From Janthinobacterium sp. ROICE36 (GTDB lineage: Bacteria; Pseudomonadota; Gammaproteobacteria; Burkholderiales; Burkholderiaceae_D): DNA of 64,000 nucleotides. Location: contig NZ_PEBS01000020.1 of NCBI RefSeq assembly GCF_002869965.1, forward strand, positions 1 to 64,000. Direction: 5' to 3'. The notes under the pieces were generated by a model that was given only the letters and a program-made list of their open reading frames with translations, had not been told where the DNA came from and did no database searches. This document shows positions 51,268 through 58,523 of this stretch, in pieces. How positions within the stretch are numbered: position 1 is the stretch's first letter; the number at the start of each line of letters is the position of its first letter. Position numbers and translations under genes: made by a program.

Positions 51268-53763
51268 TTACATCTTGTAGTTCAGCGAAACCAGCACGCT
51301 GCGCGGCGCACCGTAGCGCTCCAGCCCGCCCGACCAGGAATAGCCCAGGCCCTGGTAATAGCGGCGGTCCAGCACATTGTCGACACTCACGCGCAGCTGC
51401 AACTGCTCGCTCAGGCGGTAGCCGGCCGTCAGCCCGACGATGGCGTAGCCGCCCTGCTGCGTCAGAAAAGCCTGGTCGCGGCGGTAAATCTTGTCTTGCG
51501 CGTAGACGGACGCACCCAGATTCCACCGCGCCAGGCTGCCGCTCAGCTGCACAGTCGTGTACAGCTTGAACAATTGCTTCGGCTCGTCCGTGGCGATGCG
51601 CTGGCCGATGTTGGCGGCCACGCTATCGTTCGTGTACTTGGCCAGCACATAGGTGTAGCCGCCCGCGATCTGCCAGCCCGGCAGAGGCGAGCCCGACAAT
51701 TGCAGATCGACGCCTTCGCTTTGCACCTGCCCGGCAGCGCGGGCGCAGTAGATGGCGCCGCCTGTCGGGCAATTGACTTCATCGGCCATGGCGCGGTTGT
51801 TTTGTTTGATGCGGAACAAGGCGCCGCCGGCATTGAGCCGGCCGCCGAAATACTCGCCCTTCACGCCCACTTCCAGATTGGTGCCGTTCAAAGGCGGCAA
51901 GGTATTGCCGCGCACATCGAGCACGCTTTGCGGCTGGAAAATCTGCGTGCCGCTCGCATACAGGGAATGATGTTGATCCACATCATAAACAATGCCAGCA
52001 TACGGCGTAAACTTGGCGTTTTCCGTCAGGCTGCGGCGCCATGTGGGGCTAGTGGAATACCAGCCCGTGACATCCTGCGCATACCAGCCGAAGCGCCCGC
52101 CCAGCACCAGGCGCAGCGGATCGGCCAGGCTGAAGTTGCCGGCCACATACAGGCCCTTCTCGTCCGTCTTGCGGCCCCAGTTGTAGGGCTCGAACGGCGC
52201 GCCGCGCATAGGGTAGGCACGGGGATTCCACTGGCGGAGATCGAACACGCGCGTTTTCGCGCCTTCCCAGCTCTGGCCCGCGTCCGAATCGTCATGGCGG
52301 TAGCTGGCGCCGACGATGACGTCATGCTGGCGGCCGAACCAGGTGACGGGGCCGCTCAAGCGCCAGTCGGCCACCACTTGTCGCGTGTTGTACTTCCAGC
52401 CCGTTTCCGACTGTTCCAGCAAATACATTTCGCCATCGACACGGCTGTTGGTGGTATTGCGCGTCGAGGAAGAGGCATCGATGTGCGTGATGGCGAAGCG
52501 GCTGCGCCAGCCCTTGTCGAGGCGCGTTTCCAGGTCGGCGAAGACGACGTTGTTGTCGCGTTTCTGGAACGAATCGGCATTGTTCAGGAAGGTCGAGCGT
52601 GGCAAGTCCCTGTGGCGGCCATCGGGCAAGGTCGGCAAGCCGACGAACACGCCGTCGGTGCGGCTGTGCTGGCGCGAAAAGCCGATGCCGGCCGTGGTCG
52701 ATGGCGTCAGGTCCGCTTCCACGATCGCATATACGGTGCCGTTGGTATTGTTGACCACGTCGACAAAGCTGTCGCTGTCGCGCCAGCTGGCCGCTACCCT
52801 GCCGCGCAGGCTGCCCGAGTCATTCAGGGCATTGCTGGCGTCGACCGTCAATTGCCGTTCCTTCCAGCTGCCCAGGTGGGCAGACGCGTTCAGCAAGGGC
52901 GTGGCCGTGGGACGCTTGCGTATCATGTTGATGCTGCCCGACGGCGCGCCCGCCCCTTCCATCAAACCCGTGGCGCCACGCACCACTTCCACGCGGTCGT
53001 ACATCAGCATGTCGGCGGAGACGTTGCGTTCATTAAAACCCGTGACATCGAGCGGCAAGCCATCGACATTCACGTGGCTCAAGGCGAAACCGCGCGCAAA
53101 ATACGTGGTTTCCTGGTCGGACACGCCTTGCGTCTTGCCATACAGGCCGGGCGTGGCGCGCGCCACGTCCTGCAAGGTGGTCAAATCGAAATCTTCCATT
53201 TGCTGGCGCGAAATGACGCTGACCGTTTGCGGCGTGTGGCGCTGCGACAGGTTCAAGCCCGTGGCCGTCGACATATTCCTCGACGTGTATAAACCCGTGC
53301 CCTCCGTGGCGCGGTCCGCCTCGGCACTGACAATCACGGCGGGCATGCTGTCCAGGCCACCGTCGGCCGCGCTGACATGGCTTTTACGCAACAGGTAATT
53401 GCCATTGCCGTTTTCAAGCACTTCGAGCCCGCTGCCTTGCAGCAGTTTTTGCAGGCCGGCGGAGACGCCATGGCGGCCCTGCAATCCTGGCGTCGCCAGG
53501 CCGTCGAGCGCCTCGCCCTGCGTGGACAGGTTGACGCCGGCGGCGATGGCAAACGATGCCAGCGCGCCGCGCAGGCTGCCGGCAGCAATATTGTAGTCGC
53601 GCACATTGGCGGCCGGGCTGGACTCGGCGGCCAGCGCCGCCTGCGGCAAACTGGCGCTAGCCGCGCCCACGGCGAGGAGCAGGACCAGCGCGGCGCGCAC
53701 GGCGCCGGTGGTGGGATGGAGCGTCAGTCGTGCTGTTGTCAAGCTGCGGTACTGCAAAGCCAT
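51268..53763 (-). CDS. TonB-dependent siderophore receptor with STN domain (system 2)
   Basis: An 831-residue receptor of the FpvA/FhuE type. A signal peptide (LVLLLAVGAASASLPQAALA) is followed by an STN signalling domain (YNIAAGSLRGALASFAIAAG), a plug (HTPQTVSVISRQQMEDFD, YFARGFALSHVNVDGLP, SGSINMIRKRPT) and a barrel ending in LVSLNYKM. The STN domain lets it signal to FecR. ATG at 53763 (MALQYRSL) is preceded by an AAAGGG site; an open frame further upstream overlaps the FecR end and is unlikely to be used. No stop or shift is present, in contrast to system 1. Confidence 0.88.
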   Translation of the reverse strand: MALQYRSLTTARLTLHPTTGAVRAALVLLLAVGAASASLPQAALAAESSPAANVRDYNIAAGSLRGALASFAIAAGVNLSTQGEALDGLATPGLQGRHGVSAGLQKLLQGSGLEVLENGNGNYLLRKSHVSAADGGLDSMPAVIVSAEADRATEGTGLYTSRNMSTATGLNLSQRHTPQTVSVISRQQMEDFDLTTLQDVARATPGLYGKTQGVSDQETTYFARGFALSHVNVDGLPLDVTGFNERNVSADMLMYDRVEVVRGATGLMEGAGAPSGSINMIRKRPTATPLLNASAHLGSWKERQLTVDASNALNDSGSLRGRVAASWRDSDSFVDVVNNTNGTVYAIVEADLTPSTTAGIGFSRQHSRTDGVFVGLPTLPDGRHRDLPRSTFLNNADSFQKRDNNVVFADLETRLDKGWRSRFAITHIDASSSTRNTTNSRVDGEMYLLEQSETGWKYNTRQVVADWRLSGPVTWFGRQHDVIVGASYRHDDSDAGQSWEGAKTRVFDLRQWNPRAYPMRGAPFEPYNWGRKTDEKGLYVAGNFSLADPLRLVLGGRFGWYAQDVTGWYSTSPTWRRSLTENAKFTPYAGIVYDVDQHHSLYASGTQIFQPQSVLDVRGNTLPPLNGTNLEVGVKGEYFGGRLNAGGALFRIKQNNRAMADEVNCPTGGAIYCARAAGQVQSEGVDLQLSGSPLPGWQIAGGYTYVLAKYTNDSVAANIGQRIATDEPKQLFKLYTTVQLSGSLARWNLGASVYAQDKIYRRDQAFLTQQGGYAIVGLTAGYRLSEQLQLRVSVDNVLDRRYYQGLGYSWSGGLERYGAPRSVLVSLNYKM

Positions 53764-53861
53764 GTGGACCCTTTCGATGGTTCGGATTGTTCGTTCTCTA
53801 CCTTGTATGACGAAGCAATCTGAAAAAAGGGACAGGCAAGCTGAAAATTTCGCACATTGCG

Positions 53862-54839
53862 TCAAGCCGCCTCGACACTGATCCAATAGCGCGTGCGGCG
53901 CGCCAGCCGGATCGGCAAGGAGCGCTGCAGCAAGAGCAGTATGTTGTCCGGGTCGTTCAGCTGGAAAATGCCATCCACGGGCATGGCGGCCAGCGCCGGA
54001 GCGCAGCGCAGCACGCCGTAGCGATAGCGCGCCACCTGTTCGAGCACCTCGCCCAGCGGCATGCGCTCGGCGATCAGCACGCCCTGCAGCCAGCCGGCAG
54101 CGTGCGGCGCCAGCGGCGACAAGGGGGCAACGGCCACGTCATCGAAGCTGCCCTGCTGACCCGCTTCGACCCTGCGCAAGGCATCGGGCGCTTGCGCCGG
54201 CAGGATCTCGACGGCGCCCTCGCTGACAGCCACCTGCGTGCGCGGCGCCAGCACGCTGCCGCCCTGGCGCACGCTGAAGTGCGTGCCCAGCGCGCGCACG
54301 GCGCCATTGCTGCTGCGCACGATGAACGGTCGCGCCGGGATGGCGGCGTCATGCGCCGTGCCGACATGGATTTCCCCGGCATGCAGCACGATCTGCCGCG
54401 CCGCGTCGTCAAAGTGCACATCGATGGCCGTGTCCGTGTTGAGCACCAGTTGCGTGCCATCCGGTAATGTCATGTGGCGGATTTCGCCCCTCGCCGTGCG
54501 GATCGCAGCCTGCCACACTTGCCACGGTGCGAACTGGCTGGCCAGCCACAGCGCCGGCCCGGCCGCGATCAGCCCGGCCAGGCCGTAGAGCACGGCACGC
54601 CGCTGCGGCGACTGCGGCGCCGCGTCCGCCGTCTGGCGCAGCGCGGGCGGCACGCTGGCCAGGGTGCTGCACACCAGCTCGGCCCGCTTCCACGCCGTTT
54701 CGTGCGCGGGATCGCTGGCGCGCCAGGCCTGGAACGCTTGCTGCTCGACGGGATTCAAGGCGCCCCCGTGCAGGCGCACCAGCCATTGCGCTGCCGCCCG
54801 CGCGGCGCGCGGATCGATGGCAGTCGTGCTGGCGCTCAC
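53862..54839 (-). CDS. FecR-family regulator (system 2)
   Basis: A 325-residue anti-sigma/regulator. The N-terminal cytoplasmic segment (AAQWLVRLHGGALNPVEQQA) and AWRASDPAHETAWKRAELV precede a membrane helix (VLYGLAGLIAAGPALWLA). The periplasmic FecR domain contains LPDGTQLVLNTDTAIDVHF, LGTHFSVRQGGSVLAPRTQV and the C-terminal segment (AERMPLGEVLEQVARYRYG). Start is GTG, overlapping the sigma stop (GTGA). It conveys siderophore binding by the receptor to FecI. Confidence 0.88.
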   Translation of the reverse strand: MSASTTAIDPRAARAAAQWLVRLHGGALNPVEQQAFQAWRASDPAHETAWKRAELVCSTLASVPPALRQTADAAPQSPQRRAVLYGLAGLIAAGPALWLASQFAPWQVWQAAIRTARGEIRHMTLPDGTQLVLNTDTAIDVHFDDAARQIVLHAGEIHVGTAHDAAIPARPFIVRSSNGAVRALGTHFSVRQGGSVLAPRTQVAVSEGAVEILPAQAPDALRRVEAGQQGSFDDVAVAPLSPLAPHAAGWLQGVLIAERMPLGEVLEQVARYRYGVLRCAPALAAMPVDGIFQLNDPDNILLLLQRSLPIRLARRTRYWISVEAA

Positions 54840-55342
54840 AGGATCAGCACGATGCAGCGTTCAAACGCCTGCACCATGTAGCGTTTGATGCTGCGTTCGC
54901 TCACCGCCAGGCGCCGGGCGATTTCCCCATAAGCAAGGCCGTCCACATGCGCCAGCAGGAAGGCGCTGCGCACCAGCGGCGGCAAGCCATCGAGCATGGC
55001 ATCGATGCGCTGCAAGGCTTCGCGCACCAGCAAACGCTCTTCCGGCGACGGCATCAGCAGATTGGGCTGCTGCGCCAGGGTTTCCAGCCAGGCCTGCTCC
55101 AGAGAAAGGCGCCGGTAATGGTCGATCAACAAGCGCTGCGCCACCGTCGTCAGATAGGCGCGCGGTTCATGCAGAGGCTGGCGGCCATCCTGGGGCGCCG
55201 TCAGCAGGCGCAGGAAAGTGTCGTGCGCCAGGTCGGCCGCATGGTCGGCGCACTGCAGCTTGGCGCGCAGCCAGCGCATCAGCCAGCCATGATGATTGCT
55301 GTAAATGACTGCGATGGTTTCGCCGGACTGCGCAATGTTCAC
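54836..55342 (-). CDS. FecI-type ECF sigma factor (system 2)
   Basis: A 168-residue ECF sigma of the iron class. Region 2 is IYSNHHGWLMRWLRAKLQ and AADLAHDTFLRLL, and region 4 is LPPLVRSAFLLAHVDGLAYG with RRLAVSERSIKRYMVQAF. GTG at 55342 follows GGAGTCCCTA and is preferred over TTG at 55363. A strong Fur box lies about 40 bases upstream, so the operon should be repressed in high iron. Sigma, FecR and receptor are in the order expected for a FecIRA unit. Confidence 0.88.
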   Translation of the reverse strand: MNIAQSGETIAVIYSNHHGWLMRWLRAKLQCADHAADLAHDTFLRLLTAPQDGRQPLHEPRAYLTTVAQRLLIDHYRRLSLEQAWLETLAQQPNLLMPSPEERLLVREALQRIDAMLDGLPPLVRSAFLLAHVDGLAYGEIARRLAVSERSIKRYMVQAFERCIVLIL

Positions 55343-55381
55343 TAGGGACTCCGATGCGCTCAAGGCAAGGCGCGGCTAATT

Positions 55382-55400
55382 GATAATAATTCTCATTATC
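55382..55400 (-). promoter_or_regulatory. Fur box upstream of FecI (system 2)
   Basis: GATAATAATTCTCATTATC matches the 19-bp Fur consensus GATAATGATAATCATTATC at 17 positions and has the expected inverted symmetry. It lies about 40 bases from the sigma start, in promoter position. This is the clearest metal-regulatory site in the window. Confidence 0.85.
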
Positions 55401-55516
55401 ACAAACCATTGCCTCCGGCGTCAATGCCGGCGCCTGCCCATCCCTGGAAACTGTTGTTTCAGCGTGGCTGCTAGTGCTGTATATACTGTCGTCGTCGATC
55501 AGCTGGTCGCGGGCGA

Positions 55517-55696
55517 TTATGCCCGATGGCGTGTCTCTGGCCTTGCGGCCAGCACGAAGGGAATGGCAAACGGCCCCAGAAACACCACCAGGATGGCCCT
55601 GACAGCCGTTGTTTTCAAGGAGCGGCGTTTGGCAATGAAGAAGCAAGCGAAGGCCGACAGCGACCAGATCAAGGCAGGCAAGTATGCAGTCATCAT
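55517..55696 (-). CDS. Small two-helix membrane protein, 59 residues
   Basis: An ATG-ATG start preceded by GGAGCTC opens a 59-codon frame. Two hydrophobic helices (AYLPALIWSLSAFACFFIA and TAVRAILVVFLGPFAIPFVL) are joined by a basic turn KRRSLKTT, and the C-terminus is charged (ARPETRHRA). Such basic turns follow the positive-inside rule. No family name is known. It is downstream of pyk and its hairpin, and upstream of the FecI Fur box, all on the same strand. Confidence 0.5.
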   Translation of the reverse strand: MMTAYLPALIWSLSAFACFFIAKRRSLKTTAVRAILVVFLGPFAIPFVLAARPETRHRA

Positions 55697-55751
55697 GAGC
55701 TCCGGATGCGCCTAACAAGACTAGGAAACCATGCTGACACGGAAATGTGGC

Positions 55752-55788
55752 CACTGCAATGGCAGATTGGGCATCTGCCATTGCAGTG
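55752..55788. terminator. Perfect 16-bp hairpin after pyk
   Basis: CACTGCAATGGCAGAT (55752-55767) pairs exactly with 55773-55788 around a 5-base loop. It lies about 80 bases past the pyk stop and before the small membrane protein. No T-run, so it may be a stabilising or bidirectional terminator, or a small palindromic repeat. Confidence 0.6.
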
Positions 55789-55865
55789 CGTGGCCAAACG
55801 TCTGTCTTTCAGCCATTCTTCAGACTGCAGGCGACTGTCGGCCAGTGATGAGGCCAGTAATACGA

Positions 55866-57326
55866 TCAGTGCTGGCCGATCTTCATGATTTTCAGTGCGT
55901 TCGTGCCGCCCACCTTGCCCATCGGCTCGCCCCAGGTCAGCACGACGGTGTCGCCCTTGCTCACGACCTTATGTTCCAGCAGCAAATCTTCCGCCTGCTG
56001 CAAGACCTGGTCGCGGTCTGTGCCGGACGTCAATTCCAGGGTGCTGACGTTGCGGTACAGGGCCAGCTTGCGGCGCGTGCCCACGCTGGGGGTCAGCGCG
56101 ACGATGGGGATGTCGATGTTGCAGCGGCTCATCCACAGTGCCGTGGAACCCGATTCCGTCAGGGTGGCAATGGCTTTCACACGCAGGTGGTGGGCCGTAA
56201 ACAGGGCGCCGTAGGCGATCGACTGGTCGATGCGCGAGAACGTGGCGTTGAGGAAATCGGCGTCCAGCTTGCAGGTATCCCATTTTTCCGCATCCAGGCA
56301 GATGGCGGCCATGGCTTCCACCGTCTCGATCGGATAGCGGCCCGAGGCCGTTTCCGCCGACGTCATGACGGCATCCGTGCCATCAAGCACGGCATTGGCC
56401 ACGTCCGACACTTCCGCGCGCGTCGGCACGGCGTTGACGATCATCGATTCCATCATCTGCGTGGCCGTGATCGCCAGCTTGTTAGACGCACGCGCCATCT
56501 TGATCATGCGCTTTTGCAGGGCCGGCACGGCCGCATTGCCCACCTCGACGGCCAGGTCGCCGCGCGCCACCATGATGCCGTCGGACGCGTCGAGGATTTC
56601 CTGCAAGGCAGGAATGGCTTCCGCGCGTTCGATCTTGGCGATCATCATCGGCTTGTGGTCCCACGCTTCGCCGGCAATATTGGCCAGCTGGCGCGCCATC
56701 ACCATGTCGGTGGCGTTTTTCGGGAAGGACACGGCCACGTAATCGGCCTGGAAGCTCATCGCCGTTTTCACGTCTTCCATGTCTTTCGCCGTCAGGGCCG
56801 GGGCCGACAAGCCGCCGCCCTGGCGGTTGATGCCCTTGTTGTTCGACAATTCGCCGCCGATTTTCACGGTCGTGTGGATTTCACTGCCGATGACTTTATC
56901 CACCGTCAGGACGATGAGGCCGTCGTTGAGCAACAATACGTCGGCCGTGCGCAAGTCGCGCGGCAATTCCTTGTAGTCGAGGCCGCAGCGCTCCAGATTA
57001 CCCAGCTCGCCGTTTTCACCCCATTTCGCGTCAAGGATGAACTTCATGCCGTTTTCCAGGAAAATCTTGCCTTCTTCAAACTTGCCGACGCGAATCTTCG
57101 GACCTTGCAAGTCGGCCATGATGGCCACTTCGCGGCCGCACAGCGCTGCCGCTTCGCGCACCATGCGGGCGCGGTCGATATGGTCTTGCGCCTTGCCATG
57201 CGAAAAGTTCAGGCGCACGACGTCGACGCCGGCCTTGAACATGCGGACCAGGGTATCGATATCGTTCGAAGCGGGGCCGATGGTGGAAACGATCTTGGTG
57301 GCGCGTTGCTGTACTTGCATGGTCAT
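55866..57326 (-). CDS. pyk: Pyruvate kinase
   Basis: A 486-residue glycolytic enzyme that converts phosphoenolpyruvate and ADP to pyruvate and ATP. Diagnostic blocks: RATKIVSTIGPASND at the N-terminus, VRLNFSHG, MADLQGPKIRVGKFEEG, and the active-site stretch MIAKIERAEAIPALQEIL, with the catalytic Lys, followed by DGIMVARGDLAVE. The C-terminal domain includes MSRCNIDIPIVALTPSVGTR. ATG at 57326 or 57320 are both possible. It lies downstream of gap and ppc on the same strand, separated by about 87 bases from gap. Confidence 0.95.
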   Translation of the reverse strand: MTMQVQQRATKIVSTIGPASNDIDTLVRMFKAGVDVVRLNFSHGKAQDHIDRARMVREAAALCGREVAIMADLQGPKIRVGKFEEGKIFLENGMKFILDAKWGENGELGNLERCGLDYKELPRDLRTADVLLLNDGLIVLTVDKVIGSEIHTTVKIGGELSNNKGINRQGGGLSAPALTAKDMEDVKTAMSFQADYVAVSFPKNATDMVMARQLANIAGEAWDHKPMMIAKIERAEAIPALQEILDASDGIMVARGDLAVEVGNAAVPALQKRMIKMARASNKLAITATQMMESMIVNAVPTRAEVSDVANAVLDGTDAVMTSAETASGRYPIETVEAMAAICLDAEKWDTCKLDADFLNATFSRIDQSIAYGALFTAHHLRVKAIATLTESGSTALWMSRCNIDIPIVALTPSVGTRRKLALYRNVSTLELTSGTDRDQVLQQAEDLLLEHKVVSKGDTVVLTWGEPMGKVGGTNALKIMKIGQH

Positions 57327-57413
57327 GGTGTGCTGCTTTCTATAATAAATTGCTACAAGGGCCAGCCTTGTGGGCCGGCCGTCCTGGTGCGCTGGTTCAG
57401 CGGTACTACGTTC

Positions 57414-58424
57414 TTACTTGGCCGCCATCAGGGCAACCGTGGTGTCCAACATGCGGTTCGAGAAGCCCCACTCGTTGTCATACCACGACGACACTTTCAC
57501 GAGACGACCCGCGACCTTGGTCAGAGTCGAATCGAAGTTCGACGAGGCCGGGTTGTGGTTGAAGTCGATGGAAACGAGCAGTTCCGTCTGGTACGTCAAA
57601 ATGCCCTTCAGCGCGCCTTCAGAGGCTGCTTTCAGCAAGGCATTGACTTCCTCGACCGTGGTGTCGCGCTTGGCGATGAAGGACAGGTCCACCAGCGAAA
57701 CGTTAATCGTCGGCACGCGGATGGCAAAGCCGTCCAGCTTGCCATTCAGTTCAGGCAAGACCAGGCCGACAGCGGCCGCCGCCCCCGTCTTGGTGGGTAT
57801 CATCGAGTGCGTGGCCGAGCGGGCACGGCGCAAGTCTTCATGCATCACGTCGCTCAATACCTGGTCATTCGTGTAGGCGTGCACGGTGGTCATCAGGCCC
57901 GATTCGATGCCGATGGCGTCGTTGAGCGGTTTTACCAGTGGCGCCAGGCAATTCGTCGTACACGAAGCATTCGAGATAACCGTGTCCGAGGCTTTCAGCA
58001 CGTGCTGGTTGACGCCAAACACGATGGTGGCGTCCACATCCTTGCCCCCCGGCGCGGAAATGATGACTTTCTTTGCGCCCCCCTTCAAGTGGGCCGAGGC
58101 TTTTTCCTTGGTGGTGAAGAAACCCGTGCATTCGAGTACCACGTCCACGCCCAGTTCGCCCCAGGGTATCAGCGCCGGGTCGCGCTGCGCGAAGACGCGG
58201 ATGCGGTCGCCGTTGACGATCATATTGTCGCCGTCGATGGTAACGACGCCGGGAAACTTGCCGTGCACCGTGTCGTAGCGCGTCAAATGCGCGTTCGACT
58301 TGGCATCGCCCAGGTCGTTGATGGCGACGATCTCGATATCTTGCTGCTTGCCGCCTTCATAAAACGCGCGCAAGACATTGCGGCCGATGCGGCCATAGCC
58401 ATTGATGGCAACTTTGATGGTCAT
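57414..58424 (-). CDS. gap: Glyceraldehyde-3-phosphate dehydrogenase
   Basis: A 336-residue enzyme of glycolysis and gluconeogenesis. The NAD-binding N-terminus [15 protein letters not shown], the catalytic Cys motif [13 protein letters not shown] (residue about 155), and C-terminal [14 protein letters not shown] are diagnostic. ATG at 58424 is the natural start. A palindromic dispersed element lies just upstream, between this gene and ppc. Intact housekeeping gene. Confidence 0.95.
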   Translation of the reverse strand: MTIKVAINGYGRIGRNVLRAFYEGGKQQDIEIVAINDLGDAKSNAHLTRYDTVHGKFPGVVTIDGDNMIVNGDRIRVFAQRDPALIPWGELGVDVVLECTGFFTTKEKASAHLKGGAKKVIISAPGGKDVDATIVFGVNQHVLKASDTVISNASCTTNCLAPLVKPLNDAIGIESGLMTTVHAYTNDQVLSDVMHEDLRRARSATHSMIPTKTGAAAAVGLVLPELNGKLDGFAIRVPTINVSLVDLSFIAKRDTTVEEVNALLKAASEGALKGILTYQTELLVSIDFNHNPASSNFDSTLTKVAGRLVKVSSWYDNEWGFSNRMLDTTVALMAAK

Positions 58425-58453
58425 GCTGTCTCCTTGTTGTTTTACTTAAAAGC

Positions 58454-58515
58454 AACCCAAGTGCAACATCCGGGGTCAGACCTTAAGGTCTGACCCCGGC
58501 ATTTGTCGTTGGGTT
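58454..58515. repeat. Dispersed palindromic element, copy 2
   Basis: Arms CCGGGGTCAGACC (58470-58482) and GGTCTGACCCCGG (58487-58499) are a perfect 13-bp palindrome with a TTAA centre. Outer AACCCAA (58454-58460) and TTGGGTT (58509-58515) pair as well. The right half, 58487-58515, matches copy 1's left half (37875-37902) in reverse complement with only a couple of differences. It lies between ppc and gap. Confidence 0.8.
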
Positions 58516-58523
58516 AAAAAGAA

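Noticed and set aside
55731-58493. A 920-codon frame opposite pyk and gap
   Set aside because: It spans two intact housekeeping genes plus their spacer, and has no domain content.
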